From an uncultured Christensenellaceae bacterium (lineage in GTDB: Bacteria; Bacillota; Clostridia; Christensenellales; Borkfalkiaceae): a stretch of 64,000 nucleotides of DNA. Shown here in pieces: positions 32,933 through 42,066 of this stretch; the stretch's first letter is position 1, and every line of letters begins with the position of its first letter. The stretch lies in the NCBI GenBank assembly GCA_910588645.1, contig CAJUOY010000010.1, positions 3,070 to 67,069 of the forward strand, given 5' to 3'. A model generated the notes under the pieces. That model worked only from the letters and a program-made list of their open reading frames with translations. It made no database searches and was not told the DNA's origin. Both the position numbers and the translations under genes were made by a program.

Positions 32933-34069
32933 TTATTTGTCGATCCAAAGCGTGCTTTCGACTTCCTTTATCGAATATCTGAGTATGCCCTGTTTGAACG
33001 TTACGTGGTTGTCCATTCTCACTATTGTCGCGCGGCCGGTATTGTTGCGGGCGTTTTCTATAGCGGAAATCCAATAAGTTTGCAAAACTCCCGTAAGCTC
33101 TCCGTTGTAACTCACGCGCACGGCCACTGTGGAAAGTCCTTTTTCCTTTTCGTTACCGTCCTCGTCTTTGTAATATTTGGGCGTGTATAGTCCCTTTTTT
33201 TTGAGTACTTCCTGCGCGGCCGATTTCTCCTTATCGGACAGTGAGTCGACGCCACCGCGCAAAATAAAGTTCTGCAATCCCGAAGAAGGGGTTATAAGGC
33301 AAACGCCCTCGGCAAGGTCGGCGCTCAATCTGTTGGCGCGGACAGCCACGTCAAGGTACGAAACGTCGAAGAACGTACTCGGCGCCAAGTTAAGGTCAAA
33401 GTTCTTTTTATTTGAGAAATTGTCCTCCGGAATAGCTTCAACGCCGATGAGATGAGTCGTTGCCGACTTTCCGTCGTATGAATAATATGTCTTGTATTCG
33501 TACGAATTTTTACTGTAACACTCCTCAAGGCTTTTGGGGTTAAGCATGTTGGGCGAAACAGAGTTTATTTTCTGATAGGAGTAAAGGGGACGCAAGCGGT
33601 TTTCGACGGAAAGGAAGTAACTTTCCGTGATCACCTTGTCGCCTTCATCGAACACCTTTGATTCCGCGCCGTATTTAAATGTGACGGAAGGTATGGAAAG
33701 CTCGGTCTTATAGCAGTATACGACCTGTTTTTCGGGATAGCCGCTTCTGTATTCTTCCGCAACGTATTCCGAATTTTTGTCGAAGTTAACGGCGTAAAAT
33801 TCGGTGGTGTACGTTCCGTCGGCATATTCTACGGAATAATTGTCGTTATCTGCGGAAGTCTTGTCGTGCTTGACGTCGTATATTATTTTTTCCGGTGAAA
33901 ATTTCTCGTCCTTCTCGGTAAACGTGGGCTGTATTTTTTTATAGCCCGTATTTGCATACCAGTTGGAACTGAGGTAAACCACGTTTTGCGTATTGCCGGC
34001 GCAGCCCGTTGCAAGGATAGCGCAGCTTGCCGCAAGAATTGCCGCGGTTATACCGATACGTTTTTTCAT
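32933..34069 (-). CDS. Hypothetical lipoprotein (378 aa)
   Basis: The signal peptide ends in LATGC with lipidated C23. The mature part is beta-rich and highly charged, with many tyrosines (ESYFLSVENRLRPLYSYQK, YKTYYSYDGKSATTHLIG). It contains no domain I recognise. It has its own extended -10 promoter, AAGGA ribosome-binding site and terminator, so it is a single-gene unit. An extracytoplasmic anchored protein is certain; function is unknown. Confidence 0.85.
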   Translation of the reverse strand: MKKRIGITAAILAASCAILATGCAGNTQNVVYLSSNWYANTGYKKIQPTFTEKDEKFSPEKIIYDVKHDKTSADNDNYSVEYADGTYTTEFYAVNFDKNSEYVAEEYRSGYPEKQVVYCYKTELSIPSVTFKYGAESKVFDEGDKVITESYFLSVENRLRPLYSYQKINSVSPNMLNPKSLEECYSKNSYEYKTYYSYDGKSATTHLIGVEAIPEDNFSNKKNFDLNLAPSTFFDVSYLDVAVRANRLSADLAEGVCLITPSSGLQNFILRGGVDSLSDKEKSAAQEVLKKKGLYTPKYYKDEDGNEKEKGLSTVAVRVSYNGELTGVLQTYWISAIENARNNTGRATIVRMDNHVTFKQGILRYSIKEVESTLWIDK

Positions 34070-34099
34070 AGATTAAATCCTTAAAAATGAATATATGTC

Positions 34100-34128
34100 A
34101 TTATAGCATATAAATTTAAAATTGTAAA
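34100..34128 (-). promoter_or_regulatory. Promoter of the lipoprotein gene
   Basis: Minus strand TTTACA (34123-34128), 17-bp spacer, extended -10 TGC-TATAAT (34100-34105). Confidence 0.8.
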
Positions 34129-34169
34129 AACTTTTTACTATCAAAATCTTTAAATTGTGTCTAAATATG

Positions 34170-34178
34170 TGTTATAAT
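34170..34178 (+). promoter_or_regulatory. Extended -10, leaderless promoter of addBA
   Basis: TGT-TATAAT with the hexamer at 34173-34178, six bases before the addB ATG. The -35 region is poor (TTAAAT), which the TGn extension can offset. Confidence 0.7.
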
Positions 34179-34184
34179 GATGAT

Positions 34185-37100
34185 ATGATTTATGCTTATA
34201 ATTGCGCGGCTCTTTCGGCCGCCCTGCAAAAACTTCAAAATATTGTCAGGGACAATGAGGAGCGCGGGCTTAAAACAATTATATTTTGCGAGGACAGGCT
34301 GTCCCTTGCGGCCGAGCGCACGGTGTGCGCGGCTGTGGGCGGAACTTTCGATACAGCCGTATACACGTTCGCGCGGTTTATTTCCTCCGAGTGCGGTAAG
34401 CCCGAAAAAGTTCTTTCGGGGCAGGGCTCCGCAATGGTCGTGAGGAAGCTCATAGAGGACAAAAAGGAAGAGCTTACTCTGTTCAGACAGCTCTCTTCAC
34501 CCTCCGCCGCACAGACCGTTTACGACACTATCGCACTATTGTATTCCTCGCGTATCACCGCGGAAGAAACGGCGGAGGCGGCTTTGCGCGGGGGGCTTCT
34601 CGGCGGCAAGCTGCACGACCTTGCCGTAATCTATTCCGCTTACGAAAACTATCTCGAAGAGACGGGATATTCGGACAGAAACGGTTATCTCAGGAAGCTT
34701 CCTCAGATAATAGAAAACAGTCCAGCAGTGCGCGGCAACGCCGTCGTGTTTCTCGGATTTCAGGCTTTGACCTGTATGGCGAAGGAGTGTGTCCGCGCGG
34801 CATTTTCTGTCGCCGCAGAAGTTAACGGACTGTTTATAGGCGGCGCAAAGGAACTGTACGTGAACGAGGCTTTTGCAGCCTTTACGGGTATAGCGGAGGA
34901 ATTCGGCGGCGCGGCAACTGGAACGGTCACGGGCAATTTGCCGCTGGAAGGCGAGATTTTATTAAGCGCTTTATTTAATCCCGAAAGCTATTTTTCTACT
35001 CCCGTGCCTACCGATAAGGTGACGGTTTTCGAGGCGGAGGACGAGGAAGAGGAACTGGAATATATTGCGGCTTCCGTAAAAAAACACGTCGCGGCGGGCG
35101 AGCGCTTTGGTAAAATTTCCGTTATGCTGCCCGATCTCGACAGGAGCGAACGCGTCCTTTCAAGGGTGTTTTCAAGGTTCCGTATTCCCTACTACGCAGA
35201 CAGACAGCGTTCGCTTGCGGAACATTCCGTCTGTTCGTTCGTAACGGGATATCTCGGATGTTCGCTTTTCGGCTGCGCTTTTGCGGACGTGGACGGGGTT
35301 ATAGCGTCACCGTATTTTCCTGCGACGAATAGAGAAAAGGACGCCTACCGCAACTATCTATTGCGGTTTGCAAATTACCGCGGAGGCGTAAGGCGGCCCG
35401 TCCCCGAAGGCGTTGAGGGGCGCGAGGTAATAGAAAAAGTAAGGGAAACTTTTTTGGACGGACTGTCGCTGATAAACCGCAAGGGCGGAAACGACGGCAT
35501 ATATGCGGGGCTTTGCGCTCTGTTGGAAAAATTCAAGGTGCGTGAAACGCTGGATTGCTTTGCGGAAAAGTATAAAAACGTCAAACCCACTGCGGCGCAG
35601 TTTTCCGCCCGCGCTTACGACGCTTTACTGTCCGTACTCAGGGAGGCGGCGGACGTGTCGCCCGTTGACGTGCCTTTAAAGGACTTTTTGAAGATATTCA
35701 AAAGCGGGCTCTCCGCTATGAAAATTTCGCTCATTCCTCCCAAGGCGGACGCGGTGTTCGTTGGCGATCTTTCGGCTACCGCAAATACAGGTTCAAACGT
35801 CGTATTTGCGGCAGGTCTCACAGGCGACGTTCCCGGTACAAGCGCGGATACCTCGCTTCTTACAGACAGGGAAATTTCCGCATTGGAGAGCGTTAACCTC
35901 AATATATCCCCCAAGATACGGCAGGTAAACGCCCGCAGACGTGAAATTTGCGGACTGAATATCTGCGCATTCCGTAAAAATCTTTATCTCAGTTATCCCG
36001 CGCGTTTGAACGGCGAGGAGTGTTCGGCAAGCGAAATTATCTCCTATGCGGGCGCGGCGTTTTTGTCGCCGTCTGGTTCGCCGCTGGCGCGATTGAACGG
36101 AGAAAGAATTCACCGTTCCGGCCGTGCGGTACCGTACTATTGCAGTGAAAAACTTCCCGCTTTAAAGTACCTGCGCAAGTACGCTTCTTCCTATGAGGCG
36201 TCTTCCGTATACGGAGTTTTGCGCGGGCACGGTTACGGCGACGAAGCTCTTTCGGCTCTTTCTGCTCCCGTTAAACGGGCAATATCCCGCGGCAAACAAC
36301 TGTACACGGGTAAAAGCGGAAGTCTTTCTCCCTCGACGTTGGAAACATATTTCGCCTGTCCGTATCTCGGATTTATCCGTCAGGGCATACGGGCGGCCGA
36401 ACGCGAGGAGGGTGCCGTCAGGGCGGTGGATACGGGAAACTTTATTCACTCCGTTTTACAGGATCTTGCCAAAGAGGTTAATTCTTTGGAGGACGTATCC
36501 GCGCTCAGATCCCGCGCGGAAGAGATAGCAAAGGATAAACTTTCCGTCCGTCCGTATTCCGCCCTTGCGGATAGCAAGAGCGGCGAATACGTCGCGGAAG
36601 AGCTTGCGGCCGAGGCGGTGAAAGTTTCCGAGGGAATGTACGAGCAGTTGAAAAATTCATCCTTTAAGGTTGTCCATACGGAGAGTTCCGCGGAGGTAAT
36701 GCTTTCTGGCGGAATAAAGATATACGGCAGGATAGACAGAGTCGACGAGTGCGGCGACCTTGTCAGAGTCGTAGATTATAAGACGGGTAACATCGACTCA
36801 TCGCCCGCAAAATATTATATGGGGGCCAAGTTACAGCTTCCGCTGTATCTCAAATCGGCGGCAGCAGGCAAGCGTCCCGCGGGCGCGTACTATTTTCCCG
36901 CGTCGCTGGAATACCGCGACAAGCAGGACGGGGTTTTCCGCTTGCAGGGATTTATGGACGGAAGCGACGACGTTGTTGCGGCATCGGACAGTACTGTAAA
37001 ACCCAAGGAGAAAAGCGGTTACGTCGAGGCCTACTATCAGGGCAGAAAGGTTGACTGCGCAATGGCTTCGGAAGATTTTTCAAGCTTTATAGATTATTCG

Positions 37101-37298
37101 GTAATTGTGGCGGACGGGGGCGCGCGGGAAATGCTCGGCGGCAACATTAACCCTTCGCCCGCGGAGGGTACGTGTAAGTACTGCAAGGCCGGCGGAAGTT
37201 GCGGCTTAACTTTGGGACGGGACGGCGAGGAGAGAAAGTCTCGCTCGGTCAAGTGTTCGGAGATCACGGCGATAGTCCGAAAGGAGAAGGGCGAATGA
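34185..37298 (+). CDS. addB: ATP-dependent helicase/nuclease subunit B
   Basis: 1037 residues, AddB/RexB family. With AddA it forms the double-strand-break resection enzyme that loads recombination. The iron-sulfur cysteines C725, C997, C1000 and C1006 are all present (ACPYLGF; CKYCKAGGSC), with the last three spaced as in the Bacillus enzyme. The nuclease core is GRIDRVDECGDLVRVVDYKTG. The start MIYAYNCAALS at 34185 has no Shine-Dalgarno sequence and sits six bases after a TATAAT box, so the operon is predicted to be leaderless. Its stop overlaps addA as ATGA. Confidence 0.95.
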   Translation: MIYAYNCAALSAALQKLQNIVRDNEERGLKTIIFCEDRLSLAAERTVCAAVGGTFDTAVYTFARFISSECGKPEKVLSGQGSAMVVRKLIEDKKEELTLFRQLSSPSAAQTVYDTIALLYSSRITAEETAEAALRGGLLGGKLHDLAVIYSAYENYLEETGYSDRNGYLRKLPQIIENSPAVRGNAVVFLGFQALTCMAKECVRAAFSVAAEVNGLFIGGAKELYVNEAFAAFTGIAEEFGGAATGTVTGNLPLEGEILLSALFNPESYFSTPVPTDKVTVFEAEDEEEELEYIAASVKKHVAAGERFGKISVMLPDLDRSERVLSRVFSRFRIPYYADRQRSLAEHSVCSFVTGYLGCSLFGCAFADVDGVIASPYFPATNREKDAYRNYLLRFANYRGGVRRPVPEGVEGREVIEKVRETFLDGLSLINRKGGNDGIYAGLCALLEKFKVRETLDCFAEKYKNVKPTAAQFSARAYDALLSVLREAADVSPVDVPLKDFLKIFKSGLSAMKISLIPPKADAVFVGDLSATANTGSNVVFAAGLTGDVPGTSADTSLLTDREISALESVNLNISPKIRQVNARRREICGLNICAFRKNLYLSYPARLNGEECSASEIISYAGAAFLSPSGSPLARLNGERIHRSGRAVPYYCSEKLPALKYLRKYASSYEASSVYGVLRGHGYGDEALSALSAPVKRAISRGKQLYTGKSGSLSPSTLETYFACPYLGFIRQGIRAAEREEGAVRAVDTGNFIHSVLQDLAKEVNSLEDVSALRSRAEEIAKDKLSVRPYSALADSKSGEYVAEELAAEAVKVSEGMYEQLKNSSFKVVHTESSAEVMLSGGIKIYGRIDRVDECGDLVRVVDYKTGNIDSSPAKYYMGAKLQLPLYLKSAAAGKRPAGAYYFPASLEYRDKQDGVFRLQGFMDGSDDVVAASDSTVKPKEKSGYVEAYYQGRKVDCAMASEDFSSFIDYSVIVADGGAREMLGGNINPSPAEGTCKYCKAGGSCGLTLGRDGEERKSRSVKCSEITAIVRKEKGE

Positions 37299-40200
37299 AA
37301 CTTACAAATGAACAGACGGAAGCGATAGCCGCCCGCGGTAAGGTGATAGTGTCGGCTTCGGCGGGCAGCGGTAAAACTTTCGTAATGATACAAAAGCTTG
37401 TGGACTTGATTGCGGCGGGCGGCGACCTCGACGAGGTGCTGGCCGTAACGTTTACAAAAAAAGCCGCGGCGCAGATGAAGGAGAAACTTCGTTCGGCGAT
37501 GATCGCGCGGCTGGAAAACGCGGGCGACGAGCGGGAGAGATTGAAAGTACAGCTTTCAAAAATTTCATCCGCAGACATCTCCACGATACATTCGTTTTGC
37601 GCAAGGCTCATAAGAAAATACTTTTACGCTTTGGGAGTGAACTCCGACTTCGATATAATTTCCGCGGACGACGCAGTCGCGCAGGAGTTGAAGAAACGGG
37701 CGCTCGACGAAGTGTTCGAAAAGCGGTACGAGCGGAATGACGGGGAATTTTTGCACCTTTTAAAACGGTTTATGAAAAAGCGCAACGACAAATCATTGCG
37801 CAGATTGATTTGCGAGGCCCACTCTGAAGTGCGCTCCGCGGCAAGGTATGAAAGTCTGCTTGAAAGCGTTTCGTCGCTGTACTGCGGGGACGGGTTCGAA
37901 AGGGTGTGCGCAGATTACTCGGCATACCTTGCGCCCAAGTACGAAACCCTCATTGACGCGGTGCGCAAGTTTAAGGAAGGGTTTCCCGCAACGTCAAAAA
38001 AGAAGATCTACGACGCTATTTTCGACGAGATGATTACGGCGCTCACAATTGCCTCCGCAAGCCCGCTGTTTGCCGTAAAGCCGCCCCTTACTGTTACGAG
38101 AAAACCCGCCGACCGCGAAGAGGAAAAGCCGTTCGGCGAGGAGTTCAAAAAGTTTAAAGATTCGGTTGCAAAGCGCTATGCCGCGCTCTGCGGCGACTTC
38201 GCGGACGAGCGAACGGAACGGGAGCGTTTTATGGCTTCTGGGCAAACGGCTGTAGCTTTTTCCAATCTCTTATTGGAATTCGACCGAGAATATGCCGCGA
38301 TCAAGGCGGAAGAGAACAAGCTTGACTATAACGACCTCGAACATCTTGCTCTCCGGCTGCTTTCCGACGAGGTCGTTCGCGCCGAGATAAACGACCATTA
38401 CAGGCACGTTTTCGTAGACGAATATCAGGACGTGAATCCAGTTCAGGAGGAAATTATATCTTCGCTTTCGGGCGAGACTTTTTTGGTCGGCGACGTTAAA
38501 CAGGCCATATACGGCTTCCGTGGAAGTAAGTCGGTATTCTTTTCCAAGAAGTTCAAGGGGTTTGAATCGGGCGGGGGAAAGGCGTTGAAGCTGTCAAGCA
38601 ATTTCAGGAGCGCGGACGGCATTCTCGATTTCGTCAACAGATTGTTCTCGGATATAATGAGGACGGATACGTGCGGAATAGACTATAAAAATACCTCTGA
38701 AATGCAATTCGGCGGGCTATATCCCGCGGGCAACGGCTCTGCAAAGATTTGCGTATTCGGCAAAGATGAGCGGGAGCGCGGCGAGCTCGGAGTATATTCC
38801 GTTGCGGCAGACGGGCGCAAGAGCGGGCACACCCGCGAGGGCCTGGCCGTGCTTGCAATAGTAGAAAAGGAACTGCAAAGCAAACATTACGATCTGAAAA
38901 CTGGAGAGCTTCGCGACACTTGCGCAGGGGATATATGCATACTAACGCGTAAAAACAGGGGCGGCTCGGCGGAAGGCATAGTGCGCGCGCTAACGGACGA
39001 GGGCTACTCCGTATCTGGCGCTCAGGAACCGAATATCTGCAATCTTCCCGAAGTCAGGCAAATGCTGGATATACTTTCGCTTATTGATAATTCGGAGCAG
39101 GATATCCCGCTGGTAACGGCGCTTTTGTCTCCGCTCGGCGGGCTTTCCGAGGACGAGCTTGCGGAAATAAGAATTGCCGTAAACTCCAAAAAATCTTCTG
39201 CGGGCAAGGGCGCAAGCCTGATAAAAACGTTCCGTGAATGCTGTGCGGAGTACTCGGTATTGCCGGGAACAATAGCGGGTAAGTTAAACATATTCTACGG
39301 TGTACTGGAAGAATTGCGCTCGCTTGCCGCAGTGCTGAACGCGGGCGAACTGATAAACGAGTTGTTGGAAAATTACGGACTGGAAACGGGCTACGGAATT
39401 GCGGGCGAACAAAAAGTCAAAAACGTTTTGCGCCTTGCGGACGAGGGGGCCGATCTTCCGCTTTGCGCATTTTTGGAAAAGCTCAAAGTAGGCGGCTACG
39501 AAGTTTCCGCGCCCGCCGCCGCGCGCGGAGGAAGTATTAAAATTATGTCGATGCACGCCTCCAAGGGGTTGGAATTTCCCGTCGTCATAATCGCCGATAT
39601 TTGCAGAACTTTTAAAGGCGCCGATTATTCCGAGCTTCCTTTCGACGAGGATTTCGGCTTTGCGCCCAAGTGTTTCGATACGGAAAATCTGCTCGCGCAC
39701 AAGACTGTTTTAAGGCGGCTTGCAAAACTCCGCTCAGATAACGAGGAGCTTAAAAACGAGTTCAATCTCTTCTACGTCGCTTGCACCCGCGCGATGTGCA
39801 GGCTCTATATACTTGCGGAAGAAGTTCGTCCTTTCGACGGCCTTTCGGTAGGGGACGCAAAGTGCTATGCGGACTTTTTCGATATGAGCAAATTCTCGCC
39901 ATCCGAGATCTTACCGCATTCGGAGTTTTCTCCCGCGGCGGCGACGGAAGCTATGCTCTCCGAGCCCGATAACGAAATCTCGGCCGCGATTGAAAGATTT
40001 TTTGCCAAGCCTTACGGCTATGCGGACAGCGTGGATTTACCCGTCAAGAGTTCCGCTTCGGCGATTTTGAAAATGGGCGTGGACGAGCCTCGCTTCGTCG
40101 CGCGCGAACTCTTCGGGGGCGAAGGAGAGACTACCGCCGAGCGCGGAATTGCTTATCACAGATTTTTGGAACTGTGCGATTTTGCCGTTAAGGATAAAGA

Positions 40201-40630
40201 CGGCATCTCCAAGGAGATTGCATATTTCGGGCTTTCGGGCAAGATGACGGCAGAGGCGATCGGACTTTTAAGGGTGGATGAACTTTCTCAAATTCTCAAT
40301 ATGCCGGCGTTCGACGGACTTGACGGGGCGGAGCTTTTCAGGGAGCGGGAATTTCTTTGCCGCATTCCCGCGAACGAGATTATGGATACCGGGGCCGAAG
40401 ATTACGTGCTTGTGCAGGGCGCCATAGATCTTATGGCGACGGGCCCTAACGGCGTAAAGATAATCGATTACAAATATTCCTCCAAAACGGACGATGAGTT
40501 GAAAAGGGATTATTTTAAACAGTTGAACCTCTACAAAAAAGCTGTGGCGACAATTCTTAAAATAAATGAAAGCACGATAACGGCGGTAATAATAAATATC
40601 CGTTCAAGACGGCAGATAGATATTTTTTAA
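37295..40630 (+). CDS. addA: ATP-dependent helicase/nuclease subunit A
   Basis: 1111 residues, UvrD/Rep superfamily 1A helicase fused to a PD-(D/E)xK nuclease. Walker A is SASAGSGKT, motif II FVDEYQDVNPVQ, motif III VGDVKQAIYGFRGS, motif VI FYVACTRAMCRLYIL; the nuclease motif VQGAIDLMATGPNGVKIIDYKYSS is near the C-terminus. It unwinds and degrades DNA ends with AddB until a Chi site. The ATG at 37295 overlaps the addB stop, with AAAGGAG upstream. No Chi sequence could be inferred. Confidence 0.97.
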   Translation: MKLTNEQTEAIAARGKVIVSASAGSGKTFVMIQKLVDLIAAGGDLDEVLAVTFTKKAAAQMKEKLRSAMIARLENAGDERERLKVQLSKISSADISTIHSFCARLIRKYFYALGVNSDFDIISADDAVAQELKKRALDEVFEKRYERNDGEFLHLLKRFMKKRNDKSLRRLICEAHSEVRSAARYESLLESVSSLYCGDGFERVCADYSAYLAPKYETLIDAVRKFKEGFPATSKKKIYDAIFDEMITALTIASASPLFAVKPPLTVTRKPADREEEKPFGEEFKKFKDSVAKRYAALCGDFADERTERERFMASGQTAVAFSNLLLEFDREYAAIKAEENKLDYNDLEHLALRLLSDEVVRAEINDHYRHVFVDEYQDVNPVQEEIISSLSGETFLVGDVKQAIYGFRGSKSVFFSKKFKGFESGGGKALKLSSNFRSADGILDFVNRLFSDIMRTDTCGIDYKNTSEMQFGGLYPAGNGSAKICVFGKDERERGELGVYSVAADGRKSGHTREGLAVLAIVEKELQSKHYDLKTGELRDTCAGDICILTRKNRGGSAEGIVRALTDEGYSVSGAQEPNICNLPEVRQMLDILSLIDNSEQDIPLVTALLSPLGGLSEDELAEIRIAVNSKKSSAGKGASLIKTFRECCAEYSVLPGTIAGKLNIFYGVLEELRSLAAVLNAGELINELLENYGLETGYGIAGEQKVKNVLRLADEGADLPLCAFLEKLKVGGYEVSAPAAARGGSIKIMSMHASKGLEFPVVIIADICRTFKGADYSELPFDEDFGFAPKCFDTENLLAHKTVLRRLAKLRSDNEELKNEFNLFYVACTRAMCRLYILAEEVRPFDGLSVGDAKCYADFFDMSKFSPSEILPHSEFSPAAATEAMLSEPDNEISAAIERFFAKPYGYADSVDLPVKSSASAILKMGVDEPRFVARELFGGEGETTAERGIAYHRFLELCDFAVKDKDGISKEIAYFGLSGKMTAEAIGLLRVDELSQILNMPAFDGLDGAELFREREFLCRIPANEIMDTGAEDYVLVQGAIDLMATGPNGVKIIDYKYSSKTDDELKRDYFKQLNLYKKAVATILKINESTITAVIINIRSRRQIDIF

Positions 40631-40658
40631 AAAAAGTTACTATTCGACCAAACCCGCG

Positions 40659-40686
40659 TTTGTTTTTAAAATTTTACGGCTATAAT
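40659..40686 (+). promoter_or_regulatory. Leaderless promoter of the 215-aa membrane protein gene
   Basis: TATAAT at 40681-40686 with a TTTGTT (40659-40664) at 16 bp; the ATG follows after seven bases. Confidence 0.6.
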
Positions 40687-40693
40687 TAAACTG

Positions 40694-41341
40694 ATGTTTT
40701 CAGAATTAACCGATAAAGTTTTCAAATTAATTTCAAAAGTCCCCTTCAACACTATGATAGCGGCCGTATGGATTTCCTACGCGTCCGTGTTTGTGCTCGC
40801 GCTCTTGCTCTGCCTTGTTTCAAGGCGCGCAAGGGCCAAGGGCAAGGGGCCCTATCTCGCATTTACAAACGCTTACGCGGGCGTGAACCTTGCGCTTTTT
40901 ATGTTGGAAAAGCCCTTTGAAGAGGCCGTCGTCGTCGCTGTATTGTTTTGGCTGGTGGGATACCTTACCTACGGGCTGCTGTGCGCAATCACGGTAAAAC
41001 CCGCGCCCGCGACGACTGTCGCGGTAAGAAGAGAGCCTTCTTCGGTAGTTCCCGCCGTGCTTCCCGTTGCGCCCGCGCCCCAGCAGAAGTCACCGAGGCC
41101 GGAACTCGCCGCAAACGGCGCGACTCCCGTCAAAAACAGCGTGCGTCTCGACCACGCCGCGGCGGTAACGGACAAACTTCTTGCCAAAAACTTGTCCAAG
41201 GCGGACAGGGCGGAGCTTGAAAAGCTGAAAAACACCCTTGCGGTTTTACAGATAAAGGGCACGCTCACTCCGACCGAGGCGGAAATTTTAAACGGTAATT
41301 TCAACGCGCTTTTAAAACTTATGGCAAAATACAACGTATAA
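40694..41341 (+). CDS. Membrane protein with proline-rich linker
   Basis: 215 residues. Three hydrophobic segments (residues 20-42, about 55-68, 76-98) are followed by an Ala/Pro-rich linker (about 100-150) and a charged helical C-terminus (SKADRAELEKLKNTLAVLQIKGTLTPTEAEILNGN). The C-terminus could be an oligomerisation or SHOCT-like module. No Shine-Dalgarno sequence is visible and the -10 box is seven bases before the ATG, so it is probably leaderless. Function unknown. Confidence 0.75.
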   Translation: MFSELTDKVFKLISKVPFNTMIAAVWISYASVFVLALLLCLVSRRARAKGKGPYLAFTNAYAGVNLALFMLEKPFEEAVVVAVLFWLVGYLTYGLLCAITVKPAPATTVAVRREPSSVVPAVLPVAPAPQQKSPRPELAANGATPVKNSVRLDHAAAVTDKLLAKNLSKADRAELEKLKNTLAVLQIKGTLTPTEAEILNGNFNALLKLMAKYNV

Positions 41342-41345
41342 ACAA

Positions 41346-41383
41346 AATCCGCCGCGGCGCATTGCAATGCGCCGCGGCGGATT
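41346..41383. terminator. Perfect 38-bp palindromic terminator
   Basis: AATCCGCCGCGGCGCATT on one arm and its exact complement on the other, with no unpaired loop. Its outer arm nearly repeats that of the terminator at 6916-6957. Lies between convergent genes. Confidence 0.8.
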
Positions 41384-41399
41384 CTTTATCCGATCTGAG

Positions 41400-41909
41400 T
41401 TAAAGCGATTTCAGACTCGTCTGAATATATTCGCCCTGCTGTTCGGCCTTTAAAAGAAGTTCTTCCGTGACCTCGTCGCCCTTTTTGAAAATGATTTTCC
41501 CGTCTTTAAGAACGTTGTCGGACAGTCTCTTTTTCTTACTGATAATAACCACGTCTCCGCAGATCAGTTCGTCTGCGGGGTAATTTTTTTTGCCGATCTT
41601 CGCGGACAAAAGTTTATTGCCCTTAAAGGCGTAGTCCTCGACTTCGCCCAGATAATTGCCCCTGTCGTCGAAGCACGATCTTCCTATGAGCAGGGGGCGG
41701 GCGTTTTTAAACGCGTCCGTTCTGTCTTGATAGATTATCTTTTCCCCGAACATTACGACGTCTTTCATATCCACGATAAATTCATTTTCGTCCTCGTCGG
41801 CGCACACAAGGCATTCCACTTTGCCGTTGCCGCCGTTGACCGAAATCACGTAGCCTTTTTTCCCCGAAGTGCTCTCTGTCTTTTTTCCGAATAATTTAGA
41901 AACGTTCAT
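41400..41909 (-). CDS. PRC-barrel domain protein
   Basis: 169 residues containing two PRC-barrel-like beta units. The second is clear: LLIGRSCFDDRGNYLGEVEDYAFKG then LLSAKIGKKNYPADELICGDVVII. PRC barrels bind RNA or proteins (as in RimM) or occur in the sporulation-linked YlmC/YmxH group. AAGGAG precedes the ATG. It is a single gene. The precise role is unknown. Confidence 0.8.
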   Translation of the reverse strand: MNVSKLFGKKTESTSGKKGYVISVNGGNGKVECLVCADEDENEFIVDMKDVVMFGEKIIYQDRTDAFKNARPLLIGRSCFDDRGNYLGEVEDYAFKGNKLLSAKIGKKNYPADELICGDVVIISKKKRLSDNVLKDGKIIFKKGDEVTEELLLKAEQQGEYIQTSLKSL

Positions 41910-42011
41910 ACTCGATCTCCTTACGCTCTATTTTATTTTTTTAAAGCCACTGTTAACACATACAAAAATAAGTAATATTGTCGAAAATTTTTCATATCAT
42001 AATAAAAAACG

Positions 42012-42052
42012 TTTACATATGACTTGACAGGTGTAAAGTTATCGTGTAAAGT
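42012..42052 (+). promoter_or_regulatory. nadBC-niaR promoter with presumed NiaR operator
   Basis: TTGACA (42024-42029), 17-bp spacer, TAAAGT (42047-42052). GTGTAAAGT occurs twice (42031-42039 and 42044-42052), with an inverted TTTACA at 42012-42017. The second copy covers the -10 box. The operon encodes NiaR, so autoregulation through these sites is likely; this is inference. Confidence 0.75.
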
Positions 42053-42066
42053 AAAATCTATACTAT

